64,000 nt of DNA from Capronia americana (taxonomy: Eukaryota; Ascomycota; Eurotiomycetes; Chaetothyriales; Herpotrichiellaceae), in contig JADWQD010000008.1 in NCBI GenBank assembly GCA_016110215.1, forward strand, positions 62,001 to 126,000, written 5' to 3'. Shown here piece by piece: positions 1-11,428 of the stretch. A model generated the notes under the pieces. It worked only from the letters and a program-made list of their open reading frames with translations, made no database searches and had not been told where the DNA came from. The first letter of the stretch is position 1. The number at the start of each line of letters is the position of its first letter. The translations under genes and the position numbers were made by a program.

Positions 1-319
1 CTGGGAGCGGAACGATCTGGTCCGGGTTCGAAGCATCGACTGCGGTCTTCAAGACCGATTCCGTAGGCATAAAGCCGACGAGGCTTTCGTCCAGGATCTC
101 GTACGCAGTTTCGGTGTGGAAATGCGACACCTCGTCTTCCATGATGGCCTTGACATCTTTGCCCGCGAACTCCAGTATGAGCTCGCCACCACCCGGGTGG
201 TCGTCGATGAAGTCGGTCACATCAAACACCTTCTCGCCGATCGTGACATAGCACGACTCCTTGTTGTTATGCTGTTCCACCTCGGCGCGGGTGATGGTAG
301 GGAGCGTTCGGCCAGGCAT
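1..319 (-). CDS. SCS7: Sphingolipid fatty-acid 2-hydroxylase, N-terminal part (cut by window edge)
   Basis: The gene reads leftwards from an ATG at 319-317 and runs off the window after about 106 codons. The visible part is a cytochrome b5 domain. It has the heme-binding HPGG motif (His41) and a second heme histidine, probably His68, in the segment SHFHTETAYEIL. The opening residues MPGRTLP and the spacing match fungal Scs7/FA2H, where cytochrome b5 is fused to a di-iron sterol-desaturase-type hydroxylase that 2-hydroxylates the very-long-chain acyl group of inositol phosphorylceramide in the ER membrane. The hydroxylase half lies outside the window, so another b5-fusion enzyme cannot be fully excluded. 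It is divergent from the RING-YEATS gene to the right. Confidence 0.85.
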   Translation of the reverse strand, partial: MPGRTLPTITRAEVEQHNNKESCYVTIGEKVFDVTDFIDDHPGGGELILEFAGKDVKAIMEDEVSHFHTETAYEILDESLVGFMPTESVLKTAVDASNPDQIVPLP

Positions 320-866
320 CGTGGAGGGTAGCTGGCGGGGATGAGGACGACAAGCGGCCAAAAGATCGACAGCGCAAACAAGAATGAGGGCTAGAACTGA
401 ATGAAGAGCTGAAATCTCAGCATTGGGCAAGGGGAGACGCTGACAGGTCGCTGGGTTTATGCTTCGTCGATTTTGCCTCGTCGAGAATTCGGTCTGCATG
501 TCATGCAACTTGCAATTTTTAGGGGGCGTCCCAGGCACCAACCGTGTCCTCTGAAACCAATCGCGGGTGTTTTGGGGGGGCCCAGAATGCCGGTGCCTTC
601 CGCAGCCGGCGCCCAGAAGTCACTCCACATATGACGCCAACCATCGTATTGTGCTCTCGTACTCCGTACTATTACATAATGCTGCAAGGTCTACGGCGAG
701 CTGGACGAGCCTCAAGCACAATGAAATCTCAAAGGGAGGCGAAGGAGGCAACAGCCCGGCCTTGCTCTCCTACATCCTCCTGCCTAACCCCAAGTGCGAC
801 AAATTGGCGACGACGAAGAAAATCATCTCCGCCCTGAGGCCTGTGATATATCCCTCCTCCCTCATA
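320..866. promoter_or_regulatory. Divergent intergenic region, SCS7 / RING-YEATS
   Basis: This 547-base stretch separates two divergently transcribed genes and should hold both promoters and 5' leaders. A GTG-initiated extension of the RING-YEATS frame (from 567) is open but has no ATG and shows no conserved sequence, so I treat it as leader. CTCGTACTCCGTAC, a variant of the CTCCGTACGGAG-like palindrome seen elsewhere in the window, lies near 656-669. Confidence 0.5.
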
Positions 867-1819
867 ATGAAGCGCAAAGCTGAGTCCTCGGATGCGAGCG
901 TGCCGTCGACGACGAGTGACGCCTCGACATCTGCAAAGGAGAAAAGCGTCGACCATGACGATCTTTGTCCCATCTGCCATTTACTCCTATACAAACCAGT
1001 CCGCACAAGATGTAATCATACCATGTGCGAGTCTTGCATGGCTCAATGGGCAGATGTATCAATTTCCTCCCAGTTGGCCCATGTCGGCTTGGATGACGAG
1101 GCTACGGTCTTCCTTCCTCATGACGTCGAAACACGCTGTCCCATGTGTCGGACATCCACCAATTCCGTACCTGATCCAACTAGGGAAAGGGCTCTTCAGC
1201 GTGACTATCCCTCATCCTACCAGGCACGAGAGATCGAGTCCAAGACAGGCGAGGAAGACGACTTCGGTTCCACCGTCGAGACCTTGACCGTCTACATCGG
1301 GAACGAGCACACAGAGATCAGGGCCGCCGAAGGTTCCAACAACAAGCATCAGTGGAAGTTTTTCGTCCGCCCCTCACGGACGGACCTGATCGAAGAAATC
1401 CAAATCTTTCTGGTAAGTTCTGTATGTTCCCCCCGGGCAATTTGAGCTCGCCAACTTGTGACATCTAGCATCCCACGTTCAGAAATCCCATTGTTGTGCT
1501 TGACAGACCACCCTACGCCGTCACACGGTTGGGATGGGGCTACTTCACGATATATGCGAATGTCATTTTGAAGGCCGGCTACAGCTGGCTCAGTTCCGAC
1601 GCCGAAGACACCCGTGACGGCGCTCCAAAAGGGAAATTGCCGCTGGAATGGCAGTTGGATTTCGCTGGCCGTGGGTCTCAAGGAAGACTGAGACTGAAAG
1701 TGAGAAAAGAGAAAGAAGGCCAAGAAGTCGAAGACGAAGCACAGCGAAAACAGATTCAGCGACTTTGGGCAAGGCAGCGAGAGACCGATCCCGATTACGC
1801 CGAGCCTCGCGAAGGTTGA
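867..1819 (+). CDS. RING finger - YEATS domain fusion protein
   Basis: Two exons, 867-1412 and 1469-1819, give a 298-residue protein. The 56-base intron has a GTAAGT donor and a CTAG acceptor. Residues 34-94 form a C3HC4 RING: C34, C37, C49, H51, C54, C57, C91, C94, with an unusually long 33-residue loop before the last pair. This predicts a ubiquitin E3 ligase. From about residue 140 to 265 lies a YEATS fold: the WKFFVRP strand, then after the intron HPTFRNPIVV, the PPYAVTRLGWGYFTI core and a C-terminal strand. YEATS domains read acylated or crotonylated histone lysines, so a nuclear, chromatin-linked ligase is likely. The start at 867 (MKRKAESS) is the first ATG in frame. The last 60 residues are charged and helical. 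RING and YEATS calls are strong; the combined role is inferred. Confidence 0.85.
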
Positions 1820-2246
1820 AGATGGCGGCGGTACACCAGAATGGCTCAGTACGAGGCTTCCGTCTATTCAGCATTTGGAACAATTCAATGCTCAGTGTGT
1901 TGCCATTCCAACAAAGGTGAAACCTTGGTCAGGCTCGATTCCTTTCTTACCGGGTTTCTTTGTCAAATTGGCGTCACATTGTCCGCGTCTTTGTTCCTTT
2001 GGGGATCCAACTGCTTTCATACCAGCTTTTGATATACACGGCTGAGCCTTGGGTCAGGACTCGTGTGCCATACCAGCATCAGATCCTACCGTCTTTCATC
2101 GCCCCAACTTTTCAATTGGCAGGATTTTTATCTTTTTGACCACTCATTTCTTTCATATCCAGGAATTTAAATTACCACTAAACGATACAGTGTTGAAACT
2201 GTAAACGACCAAACCAGGTCACATTGATATTCGCCATCCCTGGCCG
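1820..2246. other. Intergenic, nothing recognised
   Basis: This is the 3' region of the RING-YEATS gene and the leader of the next gene. It is T-rich near 2100-2160. I see no ORF with protein-like composition, RNA gene or repeat. Confidence 0.5.
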
Positions 2247-3536
2247 ATGAGACTGCGATCGCCCGACATCATTCTTTTACAAGGTACAATGCCACCTCGA
2301 GCATCCTCGTTACAAAACTCCGCTGGGTCGTTGCAACCAACATGTCCGAGCCCTGGCTTTCGGCACATCCCAGACGATTCCTGTCGCCTTCCTAACCTTG
2401 GTCCAATCAACGAGCAAGAGGAGCCATTCCCCATGTTCGAAGACCCAGCAAAAACCCTCATCATTGCGCGAAGCAAACTCGTTGACGCGCTCTATTTCCG
2501 CCACACCGCGCTCGCTGCGGAAGCTAGAACCTTACGACTCACTTCCCTCGTCTCACGTATCGCATACTCTGGTCACATCAAGCATGGCGAAGACAGCCCT
2601 TGGGTTGGTAGAGCGCTACCAGAAGTGATCACATTTGGAGAAAACCGTCGTGCCGCACTGAAGCTTGGCAACAGGCGCTGGTCAGTGAGTAAGAAAGGTC
2701 AGTATTCATCCCCTTATGCCAATGTTAAGGAGCCAGAACCTCGGGCTCTTTTGAGGGAGCGACTGAAGTTGCGTTTCATTCATGGAGTCGAGAAAGCGAA
2801 CAAATATGCAGACGAGTTTGGCCATGACTTCATCTACAAGCCTGTCAGTCCAGGGGAGCTTGAGCAAGGCCGTACCATGAAGCGAACACATCCTGGCGCG
2901 TTCAACCGAAAAAAGGTCGTCGATGCATTGACCATGCTGCGCAATTCCTATCCCGATCAGTATGAAGCTGCGCTCGTGCAAGACCAGCTGGCTGAACGGA
3001 AGAAGGTTTATATGAAGGTCAAAGCTACCAAGGTGAGAACACCAATGCCATCACCGATCACTCCTCCCCCGGATGACCCCCCCAAGCGCTTCTCCATCCA
3101 CGCGCATGCTAGCAGCAGGTCTTTCGCGTCATTCGTTTCCGCAACCACGTCGAGAGTCGGCGTGAAGAAGGTCAGGATTAAAACGAGCAAGGTCACTTCC
3201 GCCGTTCGGAAAGTCGCCTCGAAAGTCCGTGGCTTGCTACGCCTTGGATGCAAGAAGAGCCTGGGAGAGTTTGTCGCTTCTGATTCCGCCGATGGTCTTC
3301 TGACATGCAACAAGACTGAGGGGGATGTCGAAGCCCTCCAGGAGAAGTTGGACGGGATGGATCAGTGGGTGGGTGAACATGGAACCGAGGCAGACGACAT
3401 AAAGGAAGAGCACGCCGTGGCTGAACTATCAGTCGCACCGTCTGCTCTACGTGGGGAGAAGATACTTCGGCACCTAAGCAAGGAGTTCACCATTGACGCA
3501 GGCATTCATCTTGCAGCGAAGCCCACGCCTGCATAG
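2247..3536 (+). CDS. Uncharacterised basic protein, 429 aa
   Basis: A single open frame from ATG 2247 to TAG. A second in-frame ATG at 2289 (MPPRASS) is an equally possible start. I do not recognise the family. A folded-looking segment of about residues 60-260 is rich in Arg, Lys and Leu (LRERLKLRFIHGVEKANKYA; later RKKVVDALTMLRNSYP). It is followed by a low-complexity Pro-rich stretch (PMPSPITPPPDDPPKR), a Lys/Val-rich stretch near residues 305-335 and an acidic end. No signal peptide or membrane segment is seen. The basic linker could suit nucleic-acid or membrane-surface contact, but no function can be assigned. The frame is open over 1.29 kb with no stop, and this is the main evidence that it is real. 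Confidence 0.6.
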   Translation: MRLRSPDIILLQGTMPPRASSLQNSAGSLQPTCPSPGFRHIPDDSCRLPNLGPINEQEEPFPMFEDPAKTLIIARSKLVDALYFRHTALAAEARTLRLTSLVSRIAYSGHIKHGEDSPWVGRALPEVITFGENRRAALKLGNRRWSVSKKGQYSSPYANVKEPEPRALLRERLKLRFIHGVEKANKYADEFGHDFIYKPVSPGELEQGRTMKRTHPGAFNRKKVVDALTMLRNSYPDQYEAALVQDQLAERKKVYMKVKATKVRTPMPSPITPPPDDPPKRFSIHAHASSRSFASFVSATTSRVGVKKVRIKTSKVTSAVRKVASKVRGLLRLGCKKSLGEFVASDSADGLLTCNKTEGDVEALQEKLDGMDQWVGEHGTEADDIKEEHAVAELSVAPSALRGEKILRHLSKEFTIDAGIHLAAKPTPA

Positions 3537-4536
3537 GCACTGCTAGGAGTGAGAATTGCTGAACTGACTGTTCAGCCTTATCTGCCGGTGGCGACTGCTG
3601 CGGTGGAGATGAAGCGGCAGAAGCCTGATCGTTTACGAGGGCTTTGCGCATTGGGTAGGATGTCTTCGTAGTGGTGGAGGTCGCTTTGCCTAATTTCAAA
3701 TATGTTCAGAAGCATGTGTCTTCGGCACTGTGCTGACTCTGACGTAAAAGAGCTTCGTGGAAAGGGTGAGGGCTCTGTGAAAGTTAGCGGCACAGCCACA
3801 GATATAATTACTACACCCAAAGGCCCTAGGTCATGTTCCCTCTACTGTAGAGTCTTGGTTATGAGAAGTGTGCGTTTGTTCCACGCCTCACGGAGGTATG
3901 TAGCGTGTGGACCAAATGGATGTTTCGATCTACAAACTGCAGTACGTATTCACTTCCATTCTTCCTGCCAGGCGCGGAGTGTCGGACACGAATGTCCAGG
4001 AATCAACCCCGCATTTGGTGTGAATGTCACGTCCAGATTCGGTGCAACGTCCTGCGGCTCTCTCTTCCGTAGATCAACAACCAGCTGGCCTTTCTTTATG
4101 GCTGCGATGGAGCGGAAGCACAGTATGAGGAGTAGAGGCGGTGTCAAGAATCCTCTGACCACACGCACTGTTTCTTCAGCTATGGTCACCAGCTTGACTT
4201 CTTGGTCAGTTTCGCCTGGGCCCCGATTGCACTCCCCTTGCCCTCGCACGATGGCGCGTCTCATTATTTGTCGGTGTTGTGCCTGCGTTTATACACGACG
4301 GCAAGTATAATTCTGAATTGTTCCTGCATGGTGATCTTGATTCTCCTCACCGGGCAGTCGCCTGAATACAGAAACGGAAGGTGGCTTCTTGATGCATTGC
4401 CTGGCCTTCGAGATGGAGAAGATCGACCTCTATACCTCTTTATACCTCACTTACTCGCTCACTCAAAAGGCGAGTTGCCCGAGCCCTCGGATGTTGGATG
4501 TTGGATTTTTGGACGAGTCACGCAGCCCTCTCCAGG
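3537..4536. other. Intergenic, no supported gene
   Basis: About 1 kb between the basic protein and the GH30 gene. Two overlapping open frames on opposite strands exist (3702-4310 plus, 3950-4264 minus), but neither has recognisable domains or convincing composition. The direct repeat ATGTTGG/ATGTTGG at 4491-4504 lies just before the GH30 start and includes an upstream in-frame ATG at 4498. Confidence 0.4.
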
Positions 4537-6467
4537 ATGTGTACCATTATGCTCTTCTTCCTCTTGACCACATTCCGGCCCAACCTCGTCGTTGCACAGT
4601 CCATCCAAGACCTCGGCGTCTCGTGCATTGCTGGTGCTCAACAATGTGGCCCACGAGGTGGCATCGGTGACGGGGCTCATCCAGTCTTGGTTCCTCAGTC
4701 CTTTATCACGGATGCCCTAATTCCCTTGACACCGAACAGCACGCGTCAACTGGCACCCGGCCCTCCACCCGTTCGTCTCGCAGTATCTCCAGCTACCACC
4801 GCATCATGTCCACCCCGTCGAAACGTCATCATCGACACTTCCAACGGTGCTCAGCAGGAGATGGTTGGCTTCGGACATGCCTGGACCGACAGTGCTACCT
4901 CCGTTTTCAATACGCTTGACAATGCCACCCTGGCTAAAGTTCTCAACGACCTCTTCGGGCAGGACGGCAACAATATGGGTTTCATGCGTCATACTATAGG
5001 GGCGTCAGACCTTTCCGGCGAACAATACACGTACGACGACAATGGTCCCAGCTTCAACGAGGGTGAGCCGGACCTCGACCTATCCCACTTCAGTCTTGGC
5101 CCGTACGGCACGGCTCAAGCGGAGTTCATTGCCAGAATGGGTTCTGTCAAGGGCGACGTCTTCCTGTTCGGTTCGCCGTGGTCGTATCCTGGATGGACGA
5201 AGTACAACGGTCTCTTTGTTGCTCCCAATCTCAATGTCAACGGTGGAGGAAGCTACAACATTCTGAACAACAGCTTCAACCCAGCATACATCCCACAGAT
5301 GGTCCATTACTTTTCCAAGTATGTTGACGCCTTTCGCGACTTAGGGGTTCAAGTGAATGGCATTACGCCTATGAATGAGCCGTTGAACTACCAAGGTGGG
5401 TATCCTTGCATGTTCCTTGATCCAGTGGATGCAGCGAGTTTGATTGCCCATGGTCTGGGACAGGCAATGCACGATCGGGGCGTTATCGTCATGGCATATG
5501 TAAGTCTACATCTGATCTCATCTGTACGCCTACAGCGTGCTAATACTGATCCTACCGCCAGGACCACAACACCGATCAGCCGGTATATCCCGCCAGGGTC
5601 ATTCAAGGGACGGGTGGTGAGGGTGGCCTGACCGATGCTGCAGCGTGGCACTGTTACGCTGGTCCGGTCGCAAATTACAGTGTCATGGATGACTTTCACT
5701 ATGCTTTTCCAAATACCCTACAATTCATGACAGAATGTTCCAACTATCTGCCACAATCTGGGAGCTGGAATTTCGAGGTAGCCTCGAATTTCATCCCGCC
5801 TGTTACTCACGGTGCTTCGGCGGCTGCCATGTGGGTTATGGCCACGGATGAGAATTTCGGGCCACATTCACCTTACGGCGGATGTGCCGGGTGTTTAGGG
5901 AGTGTCATTGTCAATTCATCAAGTCAATATACGCTCACCAACGACTATTACATGGTCGGGCAGTTCTCGCGGTTTGTTCGCCGCGGCAGCGTGAATTATC
6001 GGATCCTGGGTAACGGGAACGAAGGCGACGCGAGAGGAGACAACCAGTTCTACACTATGGCTGTTCGCAATCCGGACTCCAGCTGGGCGATTATCTTCAT
6101 GAACAATATCGGTAGCGACCAAGATGTCGTGGTGTCCTTCAGCAACGGCGAGACTGACGTATGGCAAGGAACTGTACCGAATGCCACGGTCGTGACATGG
6201 TTGCTCCCTCCTCAGGGGTATCAAGCCCCTGCTGTGCCTTTCAGCAATGGGACAAGTGGCGCAACAGCATTCGGCACTGGCATTGGAGTGGTATGTCCAA
6301 CCCCAACCAGCTCTTTGACGTCTAGCACGACCTCTTCCAGCAGCACAAGCAGCCTTCGACCGGTGCCGGACACAACGCACACCATCGCCTCATCTGAGCC
6401 TACAGGCAATATCAGCGTTGGCGCTGGTGGCGCCGCAGGGAGGCGAAAGATGCACCGAGCCTACTAA
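4537..6467 (+). CDS. Secreted glycoside hydrolase family 30 enzyme
   Basis: Exons 4537-5499 and 5562-6467 give 622 residues. The 62-base intron carries GTAAGT, a GCTAATAC branch site and CCAG. I start at 4537 because the residues from there (MCTIMLFFLLTTF... ending VVAQ) form a clean signal peptide; the in-frame ATG at 4498 would place 13 residues before it. The catalytic body has the GH30 hallmarks: acid/base Glu281 in TPMNEP, the barrel motif WHCYAG, and nucleophile Glu379 in FMTECS, followed by a beta-rich side domain (VRNPDSSWAIIFMNN). GH30 members cleave beta-1,6-glucan, glucosylceramide or glucuronoxylan; I cannot choose. The last 60 residues are Ser/Thr-rich and end in a basic tail with no hydrophobic GPI signal. 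Extracellular wall or biomass degradation is likely. Confidence 0.88.
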
Positions 6468-7037
6468 GGAGGCTGGCGGGAAAGGTGCTACTACGAGCAC
6501 AACGATGACCAGAGCATGCCATGTATACAGTATGTTTAACAGACATCACCTCAGCATACGTATCTTGAGCGAGCACTCTTAGATGGATAATCAGATAACT
6601 TGGTTTTGGAAACATCCAAATACGGTTGGATACTTCAGTACGGCAGAGGACATGGATCCGTGTGCAAAAGGCCCCCGGAGCGTATGGAGCCTCCCCTCAG
6701 TCGCTCGGACCTCCAGGCCTCCCTGTAGGGTGCCCGCCAGGCACCTCGGCGCCTCTTTAGAAGCGAGCCGGGCACAGCACTCAGCCCACGGCACATCCTT
6801 AGACACTGAGCTCGCTCCTCGCTTGGATGGTCGAATCTTCTCCCTGCCATTCCCCCCGAGTCGGCATTGGATGCGATGCTTGAAAATGCGCAGGCTATGT
6901 GTTTAATCCCGAATCGTGAGCTAGATGATCTCGAGGTACCGTCGATGCCTGAAGCCCGCGATGATCGATGAGCAGGACTGAAGCATATCCGGTCGCGACC
7001 CTCGACTCGTATCCGAATCCACTCGACGTCAACCGGA
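6468..7037. other. Intergenic between GH30 and Zn2Cys6 genes
   Basis: This holds the 3' region of the GH30 gene and the promoter and leader of the Zn2Cys6 regulator. Open frames here on both strands are short and overlapping, without recognisable domains. Nothing else is seen. Confidence 0.45.
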
Positions 7038-9540
7038 ATGGCGGACGAACAGCAAAGCCCGCCGACGCCCATGAAGCGCGTGTCAAGGGCCTGCACCTTC
7101 TGCCGCGCCCGGAAGTCGCGATGCGAACTGTAAGCCTTCTCATCTGTGTATCACATATCGCCGGTCGACGTCTTGTCCACCAATGCAGCCCGTGCGCCGC
7201 CTTTTCGTGGTTGGCGGAGCCTGGTCTTGTCGATTGCCAGGCCGTCTGCTCGGGTCGTCCATACCGGCTATCCACACAACCTCTCACAAACTGCAATTGC
7301 CGCCATCGGCAAACACTCTCACGACTTTCGTCTTGTGTCGCATCCATCGTAACACTGACTGACCATCGGGTAGAGAAGCGTCAGGCGGCCAACCGCCATG
7401 CGCACGGTGCAGGAAGGAAAATCGGGAATGTATCCTGGGCACCTCGAACCGGGGCGGCAGCCGAGTGAGGAAGAAGACTTTGTCTACCCACAGCTTGTCC
7501 ACACTGTCGAACCCTCCGCCGTTGACACCTCTCCACGAAGCTATCCTTGACACCTCTCCCACTGCCGATTCGCGACCACGCCCACCCGCATTTTCGCAAC
7601 CCTCCCCGCTTCAGGATTCCACGGCCGCGGGCGCAGGCGCAGGCCGGCAGAACAGCAACGGCGGTCCTGCCCTAACCGCAAGTGCTGGCGACGACGATGA
7701 TTCTGCGTCGACTGCAGACAGCACGATCGGCAACACCATACCCAGGAACCCGTCAGATGCCTGGCAGCTGTTGAAAGATGTAGCAAATCGAGAGGCAGAT
7801 CATCTCAAGGCAACGGCGGCAGCAAATCTTCAGCACGACCCTGCGAACCAGATGTTACAGAATGGGCATCTGTCCGAGCCTAGAGGATCTATCAACGGCA
7901 TACATGCGGGCATATCGACGTACCGTCTGGTGCGTGAAGGCTATTTGACAGCCGAAATTATTCAGATGCTGGTCAGGCGATTCGCTGAGCATTACCATCC
8001 ATATCTGCCCCTGGTCCCACGCAAGTATTTTGATCAGAGTCAACTAGACGCCTTCGCTGTCAATGACAAGCACCTTCTCACTGCCGTCATCACCATCTCA
8101 TCCAAAGATCTTATCGAGCAACCAAACATTCACACCTGTTGTTCCAGGTATATGCATGATCTTATCTCCGGAATAGCGGGCGGACACGACTGCGACGTCG
8201 AGGCGGTTGAGGCGCTACTCCTGCTGGCCGAATGGGAGCCGCAAGGTCTGCGAAACCGCATCGAAGCTGTTGGGAGAGGCGAGGAAGACCGCTCAGCATG
8301 GATGCACGTTGGGATGGCTCTTCGGACGGGCTACTTCTTGGGTCTGGACCGAACATCTTTCCGACAGGAATCCGCAGAAGAAGCCAGGACTGACGGACGG
8401 AAACGACTGGCATGGGCCCATTGCTATGTCTCTGATCGATTGATCTCGGTTAGAATCGGAAAGGCATTCTGGTCGAGGGGACCAGGGCCCATGACGGGAC
8501 TCTCTTCGCAAGATTTCCCATCGCTGCAACCACTGAGTCCCGGCGACGAGGACCACGCCAAAATCATGCAAGCGACCCTGGACTTAACTCAGCTTTACTC
8601 GAACGTCCACGACGTACTCTACTCGGGGATGCGCACTAGCGGCCAGATGATGCTGATGGGCGAATATGTCAAGTATGTGGACGATTTTCGGACCGCCATT
8701 GCGAGGTGGAACACCACTTGGGGCAAATTAGAGTGTTCGCCATACATCAAGGTCACTCTCCAGATGTCGTACGAATATCTGTGTCTCTACACGAATGCCT
8801 TCGCTTTCCAGGCTGCCATCGCCCAGGCCATCGCCAGCAAGCCAAAGAGTGAAGCGCATTCGCTACGAGACCACCTCCGAAGCGTCTTCAGCAATGTTGG
8901 CGCCATGCCAGATGCACGCTTCATCTGGGCAAGTGTGGGCGCTGCGAAGGCTTACCTGACGCTACTCAGCACACAGATTGATCCGAGCAAGTACCTGCGA
9001 TATATGCCCTTAAGGTACTATCTGTATTGCATCTACAGTGCCGTCTTCCTGTACAAGGCCCGGTCATTCGGTGTGATGGCCGACATGGAGGAACGACAAG
9101 TTCGCCAACTGGTCTTGCAGACCATGGAGGTCCTCAAACGAGCTTCGGTATCCGCTCAGGATCCGGGATCACGTTATGCAAGATTGCTGGAGTTGTTGTG
9201 GATGAAGCCGCACAAGCCGCCTTCACAGTTGCCGCATCCAGTGCAGTCTCCTGCCACCTCGGACGGGCCGTTGTCGTCGAGCGGCAGTGTTCGCGTCGAT
9301 GCACAGGGCTACATGCAATTCAGTCCTGCCAACGACTTCTCCTGGCTTGATCTTGAGGCTGTCGGGGATTATGTGTCGGGCGACCAAATGCCTGGCAACG
9401 GCATGAACATTCTTGCTCCGATGGCAGGTTTCGAGACATCGTCGCCCTTTACGCCCCACGGTCAAACTATGCAATGGCAGCAGACGACCAACAACGGCGG
9501 GAACTGGCCAATGGACTGGAACGGCAACTTGTTCTTCTGA
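7038..9540 (+). CDS. Zn2Cys6 fungal transcription factor
   Basis: Exons 7038-7129 and 7374-9540 give 752 residues. The 244-base intron splits the zinc cluster. Joining GAACT to the exon after GGGTAG restores the full six-cysteine pattern: C19, C22, C29, C40, C43, C50 (C-x2-C-x6-C-x10-C-x2-C-x6-C). This is direct support for the splice. A basic linker (GGSRVRKKT) follows. Residues from about 170 hold the fungal-specific regulatory region (HYHPYLPLVPRKYF; DVEAVEALLLLAEW), resembling the RosA/NosA or PrtT group; I give that as tentative. The C-terminal 120 residues are Pro/Ser-rich, then Trp/Asn-rich, as in activation regions. A nuclear, pathway-specific or developmental regulator is expected; targets are unknown. 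The SDR to the right is a possible but unproven target. Confidence 0.85.
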
Positions 9541-9879
9541 ACGCATGTCCGGGACACGGAATCGTCTCTTTGGAGAAGATCCGTGTATGGCGCAGTTCCG
9601 CCCGTCTCAGGCTAATGTCGGCGACTGAGATCGACTTCGCAGAAGCCGATGTGGGCAGCACTTGAACTTCCCCGCACCACCCGATGGCCAGTTCCTCTCT
9701 GCTGCATTTCGGCGCAGTCGCCGCGGCTATACAATTGGGTTTCTTCTGTGGGGGAGACTTATCACTTGCACGCAGACTGACCTCCGGTCCAAGGAATGAA
9801 CACAAGACAACGACTGAACCAGCTGGCCTCACACACGAGCAGCACGGCAGCATCGATCTCTAACAGACCATCTCCCACC
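9541..9879. other. Intergenic, nothing recognised
   Basis: Terminator region of the regulator and promoter of the SDR. The ATG at 9796 opens an 82-codon frame that is out of frame with the SDR and overlaps its first exon; it could act as an upstream ORF, but there is no further support. Confidence 0.4.
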
Positions 9880-10700
9880 ATGTCCGTCGACAACGAGATC
9901 AAAGGCCGATTGGCTTTAATCACTGGCGCATCAGGCGGGTACAGTTTCCCGACTAAGTGCTCGAGTGGGTTTGGACTGACTGGAATAGAATTGGTGCGGG
10001 CTGCGCACGAGACCTATACAAGAACGGCTGCCATCTCGCCCTAACCTACTCGAAGAACAAAGCCAATGTCGACTCTCTCGTCTCCGAGCTGCAATCGCCC
10101 TCTTCGCCCTCGAATCTCAAGATCTCCTCGCATCAAGTCGACATGGCCTCAACTGAAGACATGGAAAGATTATACAAAGAGATTGAATCAGAACATGGCC
10201 ATGGACCAGACATTCTCGTAGCGAACGCAGGTCATGGCAAGCGAGTCCCGCAGATAGTCGACATCACGTACGAGGAGTTTGACTATACCATCCAGATCAA
10301 TCTCCGTGCGCCCTTTGTTCTCGCAAAGCTCGCAGTGCCGCACATGGCACAGCAGAAATGGGGTCGCATTATCATGATGTCTAGCATCGCCGGCTACGGC
10401 GGCGGGATCAACGGATGTCACTACGCAGCTTCGAAGGCCGGCCTGACGGGCATGATGCGCAACCTCGCCATTAAGTTGGCCAAAGATGGCATCACCGTGA
10501 ACGACGTGGCGCCCGCCATGATCGGCGAGACGGGCATGATTCCCGACGCCAAGTACCTCGAGGGCACGCCCGGGGATGTGAGGAATATCCCTGTGGGCAG
10601 GCTGGGGACACCGCAGGAGTGCGCCAATGTGGTGACTATGATTTGTCGGACCGGGTATCTGACAGGGCAGAGTATATTGCTAACCGGGGGCTTGAAGTAG
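9880..10700 (+). CDS. Classical short-chain dehydrogenase/reductase (FabG-like)
   Basis: Exons 9880-9938 and 9989-10700 give 256 residues. The 50-base intron falls inside the coenzyme loop, and splicing restores TGASGGIG (residues 15-22), the NAD(P)-binding motif. Other landmarks are NAG at 99-101, Asn124, and the catalytic Ser152, Tyr165 and Lys169 (HYAASKAG). The C-terminus YLTGQSILLTGG is typical of 3-oxoacyl-ACP-reductase-like SDRs. Reaction: NAD(P)-dependent oxidation or reduction of an alcohol/ketone pair; the substrate is unknown. It is probably cytosolic, as no targeting signal is seen. Confidence 0.88.
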
Positions 10701-11193
10701 CCTGCCTATGTCCGAGGGAGAGATGTAGTCAAGAATTTGCATCAAGTCACCTGATGGATGCTGTGCTCTCATTTTTGGTCTATGAGTTCCTAAATTCTGA
10801 CTACTGGACCCCCGACCCCTAACTTGACTCCACCTTCCCCAGCAAGGGGGTAGGGACGTAGATATGTAGTACACAGTATAAAAAGATGTGGCCTTTTTCC
10901 CGCGTGACCTTCCTTCCCCCCCCTTCCCTCGGGAATTTCAATTGAATGCCTCCGTTGAAATCCAACTCCGTAATAGAATGAATCCATGAATGCATACATG
11001 ACTTGACCCTCATTCATTCCGGCGCACGAGGAAATATTTCGGAATTTCAGGAATTCGGGAATCTCGGAATCTCTGTCCTGTCCTCTTGGTGATGTGGTCA
11101 ACGAGGTGCCTTGCTTGCCTGTGCCTGTGCCTGTCATCTCGGTGTGGGAAGACGAATAGCCAGGAAGGTAGGCAAGTAGGGAAGTAAGTAGGC

Positions 11194-11213
11194 AGGTAGG
11201 TAGGTAGGTAGGT
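11194..11213. repeat. (AGGT)5 microsatellite
   Basis: Five perfect AGGT units, preceded from about 11165 by a degenerate GGTA/GCAAGTAGG run. Non-coding. Confidence 0.9.
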
Positions 11214-11297
11214 TTCTTGGGTTGCCGTATTCTTGAACTTCCTCAAGGACTGTCGTTGCCTCATGAGAATATTTCCTCGCTCCTTTTTTTTATAGCA

Positions 11298-11347
11298 GTG
11301 ATGCTTCAGTGATGCTTCGGTAATGCTTCGGTAATGCTTCAGTAATG
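11298..11347. repeat. 11-base tandem repeat, four copies and a partial
   Basis: The unit is GT(G/A)ATGCTTC(A/G), with copies at 11298, 11309, 11320 and 11331, then a truncated copy. The alternating variants suggest slippage followed by point change. It lies in the 3' flank of the minus-strand gene. Confidence 0.9.
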
Positions 11348-11428
11348 CGATGCTCCATTGCCCCCCCTTCCTTCTTTCCCTTTCGCTCCCTCGCTCCCTC
11401 GATCGTCCACCCCACCTACCCAAATCTC

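Larger units (their letters stand above)
10701..11428. other. Intergenic with simple repeats
   Basis: The 728-base gap between the convergent SDR and the minus-strand gene. It holds an (AGGT) microsatellite and an 11-base tandem repeat, listed separately, and polypyrimidine runs. No gene is supported. Confidence 0.5.

Noticed and set aside
3950..4264. 104-codon minus-strand ATG frame with a short hydrophobic stretch
   Set aside because: No recognisable family, no splice continuation that extends it, and a competing frame on the other strand.
3702..4310. 202-codon plus-strand ATG frame
   Set aside because: Cys/Ser/Arg-rich composition without a domain, overlapped by an equally open minus frame; it looks like chance.
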